A program made the position numbers and the translations under genes. Shown here piece by piece: positions 39,266 to 49,162 of a stretch of DNA of 64,000 nt. Location: NCBI GenBank assembly GCA_963693365.1, contig CAVNZM010000011.1, positions 4,898,001-4,962,000 on the forward strand. Direction: 5' to 3'. The DNA is from Amoebidium appalachense (lineage: Eukaryota > Ichthyosporea). The notes under the pieces are model-generated. The model worked only from the letters and a program-made list of their open reading frames with translations. It had not been told where the DNA came from and did not search any database. How positions within the stretch are numbered: the stretch's first letter is position 1; every line of letters starts with the position of its first letter.

Positions 39266-39861
39266 GTATGTGGAGCAGTGTGTGTGTGTGTGCTAACGCT
39301 GCTTGGCGTGCTGAATCAGATGCGTCCATGGTGCACCGTCTGAGTTATGTAGGCTGTAGGGTTCGGTTTGTGTGTGCGTGTGTGTGCGTGTGGCTGTGTG
39401 CATGTGTGTGTGTGTGTATGGAGGGGGGGGGGGGGGGGGGGGGGGGGGCAAAAACAAGAGAATTTTTTGGTATGAGTGTACTCTTTTGTTTGGGAGGTAG
39501 GGTAGCCGGTACCCACCTGTGAGTAGTTCCTAGCCAGCCCTAGCCAGCTCCAGTGCGTATACGGTCGGGTTCACTTGTCCAGTGCTTTAGCTATAGCCTC
39601 AATGTTGGGGCCCTGGTTCTTTCTAGTTTTCACCCCGTATGCTGCTCCAATGCTAGTCTGCCTATCCTCTCTGAGTGCCTTAGTGTATGCGGCTACGAGA
39701 AAATCTTTTCCTTTCCTTTTCAGTAAGCTACGTCACGCTTGTTGGGTGATATCAGGTTGATTATTCAACGTCTCAGGCTACTTCACCTACGGGGGCCACC
39801 AGACTGTGCTTGGGGTGGGGGGGTGGGTGGGGCAAGGGATGGTTTCTTCTGTGCTGGGGGT

Positions 39862-40761
39862 TCAGGGAGTGGGGAGGGGGGACTCGAACATGCTGGAGGG
39901 GGGTAGGAGAGGGGGGAGGAGGAGGGGCGTAGGGGTAGGGTGGGTAGTAGTAGGGGTAGGGGATGGGGGGTGGGGTGGTGTCACAGGTGGGTGTAGGTGC
40001 GGTGGTGGTGGGTGCAGACTGACAGTGTGTGTGTAGTAGTGGGTGTTGTGTTGGTGGTGGGTGTGGTGTTGTGCCTGTCTACTAGTGTTTCCTAGTTGTT
40101 CTTTCAGAAAGGCTATATCCTCCGATAGTTTTTCGAACTTTTCCGTGGTCTTGTTGTGTCCCAAAACTTCCACTGCACTCTCCTTTGCCGCGCCTTGGAT
40201 ACCTATGACCTTCTGTATACTGGCGTTGACGATGGTTTGCAACTCCTCTTGCCGTTTCTTCTCTTCCGCTTCCTTTTTCCGTTCTTCCTCCTCTATACGC
40301 GGCCGTTTGTTGTCTTCCTTTTTCTTTTCGAGCTGGTTAAAGGCGTTTCGAGTAAAACCGAGTGGGTCGGGGTTTTGGTTTAAGTCTGTACCGGAGTGGT
40401 GGGGTGGGTTGAGGTTGGAGTTGGTTGGGTTGCGGTTAAACTTTAAAGATTGGTTGTTGGGGGAAAGGGGTGCCAGGGTGGTGGCGGTAGAAGGGCCGGA
40501 GGCCCTACCGGGGGTTGTGCGTGGTTGCCGTAGGTGCCGTAGCCGTTCGGGTTGAGACCGGGAAGTGGTGGTTGGGGTACTGGTGGGCGGGGGTAGTTGT
40601 TGGGGAAGTTGGGGTTGGCGTGCCAGTGTGCCATTCCGTGGCTCCGAAGTGTTGGTGTGTAGATCTAGATCCTCTGCTGGCGTCAGACTCATGATCAGCG
40701 CCTGCCTGTCCATGCCTGAGCGGCGGAGCTCCGAGCGCGTCCGTGCACGTGGGACCGTCAC
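39862..40761 (-). CDS. Element G first ORF: coiled-coil protein
   Basis: 299 codons; 40761 may be a non-ATG open-frame start. Residues about 145-235 are a Lys/Glu-rich helix with heptad character (KKKEDNKRPRIEEEERKKE), then a VLGHNKTTEKFEKLSEDI segment. The C-terminal 70 residues are His/Pro/Thr rich. Its position upstream of the nuclease and RT suggests an ORF1-type RNA-binding or multimerising partner. That is inference, because no domain is recognised. It could also be captured sequence. Confidence 0.5.
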   Translation of the reverse strand: MTVPRARTRSELRRSGMDRQALIMSLTPAEDLDLHTNTSEPRNGTLARQPQLPQQLPPPTSTPTTTSRSQPERLRHLRQPRTTPGRASGPSTATTLAPLSPNNQSLKFNRNPTNSNLNPPHHSGTDLNQNPDPLGFTRNAFNQLEKKKEDNKRPRIEEEERKKEAEEKKRQEELQTIVNASIQKVIGIQGAAKESAVEVLGHNKTTEKFEKLSEDIAFLKEQLGNTSRQAQHHTHHQHNTHYYTHTVSLHPPPPHLHPPVTPPHPPSPTPTTTHPTPTPLLLPPLLPPSSMFESPLPTP

Positions 40762-41043
40762 GGAGTACTACACTGAGTAGCCTACGCGCTTGCGTGCGCC
40801 GGGTGCGCGTGGATGTATACATGTACGTGGCGACTCAGGCTGACTCAGGCCTAGGCCTATTTGTAAAATTTTGGGCCTGTGCCGTTTGGCGGGTAATACA
40901 ATTGCATGCATGGGTGACTGCATGCCATGCACAATCAGCTGCAGTGTCACTGAGTTGCATGAAGACTAACCTGTTTGTGTGTGTGTGTTTGTGCACACGT
41001 ATGCGTGGTGCGTCACGGCAAGTGTACATGACGTGCGCGTACT

Positions 41044-41262
41044 AAATTTTATAAGTATTTGGGACAGAAGCAGAGACACAGTGGTGCAGTGTGAAAACAC
41101 CACGGACACACAACAACAAAACACGGAACGATCGGAGCAGTGTACACAACAGACATCAATGTTTAGACACAACTAAACTCAATTTATTTCGATCTCCATA
41201 TATACTTGAAATTCTCTTAAGTCAAATCCATACATGATTTCCGACCAGTCGGAAATCAGATC
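41044..41262. repeat. Element G right inverted terminal repeat
   Basis: About 219 bp, inverted copy of 35982-36187. The longest shared block, around caatgtttagacac...gtcccaaat, is nearly unbroken for about 120 bp. Confidence 0.92.
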
Positions 41263-42036
41263 TATGTCTAAAATAACCAATCACAATTAACTGATTATTT
41301 CCCGGATAGATCCGGAGACACAGAAACGCACACCATAGGTCACAGCTATAAGAAAGTATTGAGGTGAAAAGTAACGAGGAAAGAGGTGATGTTTCTAACC
41401 TATCGGCACCGGCTACAAAGACTCGGACATTTTCTGACTAACTTGTCTACTGATTGGATACAGTACGGCAACACACAAAACTAAAGTGGTTGACTAAGCT
41501 ATGAATCATACATGACAAACTAAAGTGTAGCCTAAGTGCTTTTCTACCAATCAAAACATACTTCTAGTAACAAGTAATATATATCTACTCAACGTACATT
41601 AGTGAAAAAGAAACATAATCATGTGAAAGAAAACAAGGGAGAACTTGAAAAGAAAGAGAAAAGAAAGAAGGAGGAGGAGGAAAAAGAGAAGAAGACAGGA
41701 CAGAAAACACGAACACAAGAACACAGTTGTAACAGAAGATATTTACGTACACATAAACGTGTACACGTTTCTCCCTGAGTGGGTGGAAACGTGTACACAC
41801 ACATCAACACACTAACCAGTGACAAAGTACACGATTAGGACCGATTACATGTGTACAGACACATTAGAGATCGATGAGACATTTTTCGTAATAGGAGTGA
41901 CTGTGACATATATACTAAGTTTCCTAAGATGGCCCGAGTGGTGGTCTTGGTGGTGCCGGTGGCTGCAAGTAGTGGGTCCACCGATCGTGGGCAGAATCCC
42001 CGTTCGACCCACTTGATGTCTTCGGGGTCTGGTGGG
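41263..42036. other. Intervening DNA and probable LINE 3' UTR; no gene
   Basis: AT-balanced. A plus-strand purine tract is at 41640-41700 and a strong palindrome at 41755-41798. From about 41930 upward the DNA is GC-rich like the LINE coding part and is likely its 3' untranslated region. The exact 3' end of the LINE is not visible. Confidence 0.5.
41755..41798. repeat. Double palindrome with 13-bp stem
   Basis: 41755-41770 is a perfect 16-bp palindrome (AAACGTGTACACGTTT). GTGTACACGTTTC at 41759-41771 also pairs perfectly with 41786-41798 across a 14-nt loop. Function unknown. Confidence 0.9.
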
Positions 42037-42330
42037 TCACCGTTGCCTCCTATCCAGTTTATCCATGCACATTGGTCTACCACCGTGGCTGCCGTAGGGT
42101 GGTGCTGTGCCGTGGGGGTGTTTGGATGACGAGTGTGCAGGACGTTGTGGATGCACTGCGGCTGTGATGGCCGTGGTCAGGGTGGGGACCTCCCCGGCCC
42201 GGGGATGGGCCGGGCAGGCCCAGAGGTGGGTGGTGGTCTCAGGGTGCTGGCTGCACCGGGGACATGTGGGCTGTGTAACGACGGTGGGGTGATCTCGGTG
42301 TAGCCGTGCCATGGTAGGCAGGGTGCCCAT
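42037..42330 (-). pseudogene. Element F C-terminal zinc knuckle
   Basis: CPRCSQHPETTTHLWACPAH is a CX2C...HX4C knuckle of the kind found after RNase H in several LINE clades. The ORF ends with a stop at 42037-42039. Confidence 0.75.
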
Positions 42331-42507
42331 GGCCAGGGACAGGCTACGAATGTTTCCTCTGACGGCCCCGATGGTTGCCTGTGCGGGCCCCTTGTTGAGC
42401 TTGAGGGGGTCACGTCCGTTCGGCTGGGAGCAGTCTGGGGTCGGCTAGTATGGACATAGCCTTGGTCTTGCCGGCCATGTCGGTGAGGAAGTCCTTGTTC
42501 AACCGGT

Positions 42508-43132
42508 TCAGTGTACCGGGAATGTTGCCGGGGATACAAGTGGCCTTGTAGTCGTAGCAAGTATTCCCCCCCCCCCCCCCCCCCCCCCCAGGGCCCGGGG
42601 GGGGGGGGGGGGGGGGGGGGGGGCTCTTCCTGCATTGGCTGCCGTATCTGCCTCGTTATTCCGTTGACCGTACCGTTTGGTGTTGGATTGGTGCCCCTTC
42701 ACCCACGATACCTGTACAGAGCCTGGTTGCCGTAGGGAGAGTTGGTCTCGTACGTGAGCCCATTCCACTATGTGGGGGAACTTTAGCTTACGTCGAGGGG
42801 GTGTGGCGGGGTCCATGTTTGCCCCCCATCGGTCGACTACTCCGAGGTTATCGAGCTTGATGTTGATGGGGGTGGTGGTGGGTGAGCAGGAGGGCTATTA
42901 GTAACCCTCTGAGTTCGGCTTGGGTGGATGATAGGGCCGTATGGAGCCTGGTCTTGGCCGTCACTGGTGGTGCTTTCCAGTCCGGGGTGTCCAGCACAGC
43001 CCCGGCTCCGGCCTGGGCTGCCCTCCTGCCCGGGTGGATGAGGCTGCCGTCCGCATAAACGGTGAGCGGTTGGTCTGGGGGGATCAGGGTGATTTGCTGC
43101 TGCCACTCGTCATAGGTGGCCTGGGGCACCAA
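42508..43132 (-). pseudogene. Element F RNase H domain
   Basis: LTVYADGSLIHPG (first Asp), SSTQAELRGLLIAL (Glu), then in another frame (42816-42508) VQVSWVKGHQSNTKRYG and NNEADTAANAG (His and last Asp). All four catalytic positions of a LINE-type RNase H can be traced. A C-run/G-run pair interrupts the end at 42566-42623. Confidence 0.8.
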
Positions 43133-43157
43133 GTCGGTGTACTAGTACCTGGTGAGC

Positions 43158-44182
43158 CTACGGGGAGCCTCTGGGTGGGCTCGGCAGGTCAGCCGGGTGG
43201 GCCGTGCACTTGTGTCCTGGTGGTGACCCTACCGGTAGTGGCTGCTGGGGGGGCGGTGGGCCGGGGAGGTCCCCCGGCAAGGGTGTGGCCTCCTCGTTGG
43301 CTTGCAGGTGGAGCATCTGGGGTGATGCCTGTTGGTGGGGGGGAAGATGCCGCCGAAAATGGTGTATCTTCCTCCACTGCTCGGCCGGATCGGAGCCATC
43401 CTTCAGTGCGATGACTTGGTAGATGTCGATACTGTCGGTGTTGACGAAGTTCTTGTGGTACTTCGGGACTACCATGTGGGTCACGGTGGTGATTCGGGTC
43501 TTGAAGGCCACGTAGGGGTCTGCCCGTATCACCTCCACAGCACGGGTCCACCCCACACACTGCTTGTTGTGGGTGTGGTTATCGGCTGGGGGCTCAGGGG
43601 GCTCGTATTTGCTGTTGGTGCTGTCGGTGCTAGAGTCCTCTGAGTCGTCGGAGTCGTCGCTGGGCCCCGTCGACTCCGATTCTGGCTCCGTGTCTGACCC
43701 TTCCCCCTCTCCGTCTGCGTACCCGGGGCTGGGGGAGAGGGTGGCCGGGGGTGTAGGCCAGGTTCCATGGGGAGTGGCTGTATTTGCAGTCACCGGGGCA
43801 AAAGCGGAAATGGGCTGTTCCATGTGGGTCGTTCCACGTGGGTCGGTGCCATCTCAGCCCCTCCTCCTCTGTGTTGTCCCGTAGATGGGCTATTTTGACC
43901 CTCCCCGTTGTGGGTGGTGTGGGCCACCACCTGGCTGAGTTCGCATTGCCCGTTCTTGACTATTTCCACCACGAATGCACCAACGGGGTGGTTTGCCACG
44001 AGGTCAATGGTGTGGTGGGTGTGTGGTCTGGGTGCTGGCCGTAGTTGGGCTGCGATGGGGATGGCCCCCTTAATGATGGACCTGTACCACTGTGTAGGTC
44101 CCGAGTTTAGTAGGTCTGGGGGGTGGGGCAGTTCGGGGAACGCCCGGAACACCCCCGGCCGTACCATGACGGTGTCCTCCAC
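43158..44182 (-). pseudogene. Element F linker region
   Basis: Two overlapping frames (44182-43790, 43823-43158). The second has an acidic Ser/Asp stretch (DSDDSEDSSTDSTNS) and a more structured block (VECIRADPYVAFKT-like). No domain recognised. Confidence 0.5.
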
Positions 44183-45383
44183 CGTGTAGAGTTAACGGGG
44201 GTGTGTGGGGGGGACCGATGTGGGCCGCAAAGGTGTGGTCCGGGAAAGCGGTGTTGATAGGGGTGCTGGTTGTTGTTGCTGCTTCCCCTCCTTCTCCTTG
44301 GGGGGAGGGGGGGGTGGGGGTGGGGGTGCTTGTGTTTTTTTGGGGGGGGGGGTTCCTCAATACTCAGGTGCCGCTCGTGAAGGATCCCCGTGATATGGGC
44401 CCAATAGTTGTGGAGCTGCTTTCCCCCTAGCCTGTAAAGTTTGGCTGGGGGTGCTTGCAGGGGTGGGTAGGGTAGGCCTGTCACGTGTTGCTGCTGCCAG
44501 GCTCGGTACCGGACCACTTCCCCTGCTGGTCCTGGTGTTTCCAGCAGGGCACACAGCTCCGTAACCATGGTGCTGGCTGCTGATTCGACGATGCTGGTCA
44601 GTCCCCCTAGAGTGGGATGGTGTAGCAGCCCGGACGGGGTGCTCCGGTGGAAACCACACTTCCGACGGAGTAGGTCTCTCCACTTGCTGTCAATTGCCTG
44701 CATGGTGGTGTTGCTGATGACTGACCCTTTGAGGAGGAAGAGGATGGCCGGGGCCACTGGCACCACACTGTCGGCTACGTAGATCACTTGGCTGGGTGCC
44801 AGCATTTTACGGGCTAGCATGGTGGTGGCCCGTAATGTCAGCTGCATGGCCTTCCCATCGTTGGGCCGGGTGTGTCGTTGGAGGGTGATGTTGACCCCTA
44901 GCACTCTGATGTGCGCATCGGGGGGCTCGATCTGAATGGCCGGGGTAGGGGTGGTGCTCCCGGGGATTTGCGGTACTGCAGGGGGGCCACTGTTGCCCGT
45001 GTTGGGGTACCAAGGGCGAGGACTGAAAACTTGTCTGGGTGTGGTTCCAAGTCGTGGTAGTAAAAAAAGGGGGCAGATAAGTCGAGAGTTTGCTGGATGC
45101 TCTCCTTGTTGGGGCCAAACCATGTTGTGTCGTCGGCGAAGGCTACAGACGTCACACACGGGGGTGTTTGTGCCGGTGTGTGGTGCTGTGTCTGTGGGGG
45201 TAGGTGGAAAGTGTACCCCTTGCCGTGCCTTTTAATGGCTGTCAAAACTGGATCGTAAAAAAAAATCCACAGAATGGGGGAGAGGACAGCCCCTTGGGCC
45301 AGGCCGTTTTCAACAGGGAAAGACTCAGTGTGCCCCTGGTCTGTGCACACCGTGGCTGTGCGATTGTGCCACATGTGCCGGAA
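44107..45383 (-). pseudogene. Element F LINE reverse transcriptase (partial)
   Basis: WHNRTATVCTDQGHTESF then VENGLAQGAVLSPILWIFF (motif B region) and VAFADDTTWFG (FADD catalytic pair) are non-LTR RT. The thumb continues in another frame from about 45030: RVLGVNITLQRH...HPTLGGLTSIVESAA. The upstream fingers and motif A are absent because of truncation. Residues before about 45383 belong to a gypsy integrase, giving a chimeric ORF at 45974-44898. Confidence 0.85.
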
Positions 45384-46986
45384 GCCAAACTGTATGTAGA
45401 ACGGTGAATACCCACTAGTTGCGGCGTGTGGTGTTGTGCGGTAACCGTGCATGACGGCCGGTACTACTTCGTCCCAATCAGTGGATTCGAAGTTGCAGTG
45501 CTTAGCTAGCCCATCGTTGAGGGGACGGTGAAACCGTTCGTTGAGTGCGTTGGTTTGCGGATGGTAGGCAGCAGTAGTAAGTTTCGATATATTCAAAAGT
45601 TTGCACAAATTAAGTACCACGTTGCTGAGGTATTGTTCGCCTCTGTCGGAGAGAAGAGAGCGGGGCGCGCCGTAGAAAAGAACGATTTCATCTTTCAGCA
45701 GTTGCGCAATGGTGAGTGCTGTGTCCTCTTGCATGCAAAATGCTTCCGCCCACCGTGTGTGTTGACACATAAACACTATGATTTTAGTGTTACCGGCTTC
45801 CGTGGTTTTGTAGGGGCCGAGTGTGTCCACTGATATTCGCTCGAAGGGTTTGACGGGTCGTGGGCGGGTGGTTGGATGGTCGTGTTCCCGCATGTGGGGG
45901 TCGGAGTTGCGTGCCTGGCGTTCGGTGCACGATCTAACCCAGTTACGAACCGTAAATTGGCCATGCCCGGCCAATAATATGGCCGTAGTGCTTGCAGGGT
46001 GCGATGTGCCCCTATGTGATTGTTGTTGTCGTGTAGGCTTTCAAGTAACTCGTGTTGTAGTTGTGTTGGCACGAACAGTTTGCACCCTTCACCGGAGAAA
46101 TAATACAATACACCATTATCAAGGAAGCAGTGTTGGGCAATGCGCATTAGCCTCCACCGCCGTGCATTTGACATATCGGAGGAGGATATTGAATCCCGGA
46201 GCTGGTTGGGTTGGGTGGCGGGGGGAGAAGGAGGGTAGATGTCATCCTCGGTTGGTGGTTGTGCCTGTTGTGTTTGTTGATTTCGCTGCTGCCGTGGGTC
46301 TTTCGTAGTCAGTATGTGCATAATGTCTGCACACAGTGGGTCTTGTTGTTGTGCTTTCACAACTGCATCGTGCTGATAACCACGTGACCACACGCAGCAG
46401 AAATCTGGATTGGTCGTAAAACACCGTCGTTGGCGTGAAGCCTGGCTGCCGCCCGTTTTGTTGCGCCGTGCATAAATGCAATCTCCTCGGGCTGGTGTTG
46501 GTGTAGGGGGATTTCGTGTACATACATGCCTGCCCTCACTCTCTGTATTGCTGCTGATAGAGTAATTTCCACTGTTTCGGGCGGGGGCGGAGGTGGGGGC
46601 GGGGGCGGGGGCGAGGGCGGGAGCAGAGATGCGGGCGGGGACGGGAGCGGAGCCGGAAACAGAGGGGGGTCCATAGATGTGGGTTGCCTGGAGGCGGATA
46701 GACGGGACAGATGCACGAAAATGGACCCCACCCAAGGGTGGAGTGGGGAGGGAGAGGAAGAGGGATCCGCTGTGCACTGGGTCGATGGTGGTGTTGGCGT
46801 AGGTGGGTGGGAGACGGGTGGCTGGGTGCCGGGTGTGCTTGCAATGCCATTTGTTTGCATTTTCACGTTGCCGGGCAATATCCGGACCCCCAACTCCCCC
46901 CCCCCCCCCCCCCCCCCCCCCCCCACCACCACCACCACCACCACCACCACCACCACCACCATCCCCACCACCACCACCACTACCAC
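45384..46986 (-). pseudogene. Element E: decayed integrase fragment of an A-type gypsy element
   Basis: Parallel in sequence to the integrase of element A: GYQHDAVVKAQQQDPLCADI, NARRWRLMRIAQHCFLDNGVLYYFS, LLESLHDNNNHIGAHRT, WVRSCTERQARNSD, SVDTLGPY, LLSDRGEQY, NALNERFHRPLNDG. It has a frameshift at about 45960, and the second zinc Cys is lost (SCVGC in A, SCTER here). A (GGGGCGG)n-like block at 46570-46640 encodes an Ala-Pro run. No LTRs. Truncated on the low side by LINE F and on the high side at a C-run. Confidence 0.88.
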
Positions 46987-46990
46987 CCTC
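46890..46990. repeat. C-run followed by (CCA)n
   Basis: About 26 C at 46898-46924, then about 20 CCA/CCT triplets to 46990. Confidence 0.9.
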
Positions 46991-49162
46991 CCCAGGCTCC
47001 CACCCCCAGCCTACAGCTTGATCAAGAAGCCGGGCCTACCCACCCACCCTAGGCCTCTATATTATCTGGTGACTGTGTCGGGATATACGTGTAAATTATT
47101 CCTCTTTGAGTGGATTCTTTTTTTTTGGTCACGAGCAAGGATGGATGTATATTGGTCGATAATCCCAGGCTCTGACATGTTTACACGGCATTATTTAGGC
47201 AGGCAATGATTTGCACAAAGGGACATATATCACCATGTATCCATAGTAATCTTTATACTAGCCTGTACCACCCGGCCCTCCGGGCCGGCCTTATACACCG
47301 CATGCGCACTATTGCAGTGAGAAACGAAGAAGAAGAGAAAGAAAAAATATGAAATGAAAACAAAGAAACAAAGAAAAAAAAAAAAAGGAAAAATAGGAAA
47401 TACTGAGAACGAAAACCAAAAATCGTAGTGCTCAGGATATTGCAAATATGGTGCATCGACCCCAAGCATATCGCGCACGACCTGCCCTTATCCACGGTGG
47501 GCGGTATGCCTGGGGTTTACACACTTTTTATTGCGTGGAATGCCTATGGCCATTTCCAGGGGGATTTTCATTCTGCCGCTCCGGATGCCCGAGGCTGCCG
47601 AAATTTGAGTCGATGAAACAGAACGTTTCAGAAATATTTTATTTTTGAATATAATGATCGTAACAACAGAATAAAAAGTAATATTCTAAAAAACAATGGG
47701 ATAGGCAAGTAGCGCGTGAGCGAGTGTGACCGTTGTCAGCGGCAGAGACTGAGCGTGATACTCGAATCTTGAGTTGAGATAAGCCGCTTATCTTGGGACA
47801 CAAAACTATAAACAAAAGGTATTTTTGGGATACTCTTAAGTGTAATATTTGGTATTAATATTTTGGGATAGGTTTACACGCTCGGGGGCGGCTGCCTTGA
47901 AGTTGTAAATGTATCCAGAGAACCCAGGGATTGCAATTGCAAGGAAATCGTTATATTGAGATATCGCAGAATGACAATGTGACCTATAAGACAAAGAAGA
48001 TACATTTGAGATATTTGAGGGACATACCCAAAACGTTTTCTTTCCGGGATACATTTATCTGCATCCCCGGTCGCGCGCGTGTGTGGAAAGTCTGTCAAAA
48101 GCATACCTGATCTTTAGTCAATCATCTATTTTTTAAGAGTTGATATTATATTTAATTTGTTTAAAACAGAAAGTACTCTGAACTGGCCAATCACTGCAGG
48201 TTAGTATGCGATGCACTGAAGGCACCGTTGAGTACAAAAAAATGTAGCCTGGAAGCGCGTGCGGGCAATGCAAAATATTCTACTGGTAGCTACAAAATAA
48301 CCAATAATGCACATGCGTCATTTAGATATAGTAGTTCCTGATCATGTGTCCGCGGGAAAACATGGCGGCCTGGACATGTGGCGGCCAATCGTGAGCACCG
48401 AATTTGGATCTGTCTCATGAATGCGGCAATCATTTTTAACCGGATGACGTTGAGCCAATAAAAAGTAGCGGTGCGCCAAAAATACGCACTCACCAATGAA
48501 CGTTGTCCAGCAATTTACCGCTTCTATTGGTTTAAACCGTATCGGCGTTATAAACACATGATATGTTACTTATCGGCAAGCGTTTTGAGTCCTTCACTGT
48601 TAGCTCGCACCCAAAACACCCAATCACATGTTACCTAAGAGTTTTTGTAGTAGCCGATGGGTGGGCACGGCCGGAATGAGGCGTGGACAAAGTATTTTGA
48701 TTGGTTAGCGCACAAATGTTTCCCCAAGTGGCACATACGCGCCGCCCAAAGCTCGGAAGAGCAAAGAGCTTACCTCTATTTTCCTCTTGATTAACCATCT
48801 GAGAATATTTTGATGTGATGTAAAATAAATATTATTCAAGATAAGAAAACTATACAATAGTTCTTGACCAACAAACGGGCGTGGCCCTGCAGCAGCTATT
48901 GGCAACTATGAACTGCTATATCGATTTCAGTTGGATGCACGCAGTAGCACCACAAGTGTTCCGTGATTGGATAAAATCGCATCATAGTTATGGCCACGAG
49001 GATCGGGGCCGGAGGCCTTCTAGTGTGTTGTTTTTTTGGCATCAACGTGCTTACAATTTTATCATCGGTGGCAAATAGTATTAGCCTGAAAACAATATTA
49101 GCCAGTGCGTTTTACTCTATGCATAGAAATATTTTGTCTATGGTTTTAATTCCATTTTGAAT
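46991..49162. promoter_or_regulatory. Gene-free 2.1 kb with a CCAAT-box cluster
   Basis: No G-runs and no convincing ORF or RNA gene. Ten CCAAT/ATTGG pentamers fall between 48187 and 48970 (48187, 48301, 48385, 48455, 48493, 48526, 48620, 48700, 48898, 48966). They lie just upstream of the 49163 ORF and may be its promoter. That is inference. Confidence 0.45.

Larger units (their letters stand above)
35982..41262 (-). mobile_element. Element G: Penelope-like element with permuted domains and inverted terminal repeats
   Basis: 5281 bp bounded by inverted repeats (35982-36187 and 41044-41262). Both start with the 22-nt perfect hairpin GATTTCCGAC-TG-GTCGGAAATC. Minus-strand order: coiled-coil ORF (40761-39862), GIY-YIG nuclease ORF (39265-38147), linker (38129-37623), RT (to 36343). 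Known: classical Penelope elements have GIY-YIG after RT, whereas the Chlamys/Naiad/Hydra-type clade has it before RT, as here. RT features (VDVKNMFTNL, GIPMGSPTSAPNA, ARYMDD) fit Penelope-like RT. No flanking duplication is visible. The pol frames are interrupted, so this copy looks damaged or is affected by sequence errors. Confidence 0.82.
42037..45383 (-). mobile_element. Element F: 5'-truncated LINE with RNase H
   Basis: Starts abruptly inside RT palm sequence at about 45383, within an integrase ORF, and runs minus through RT, a linker, RNase H and a zinc-knuckle tail. No LTRs. 5' truncation is typical of target-primed non-LTR insertion. Frames change several times (45159, 44182, 43823, 43132, 42816), so it is a dead copy. 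Confidence 0.85.

Noticed and set aside
35982-41262. Hammerhead ribozyme in the terminal repeats of element G
   Set aside because: CTGAT and GAAA words are present around the hairpin, but the CTGATGA core is absent on either strand of the repeats.
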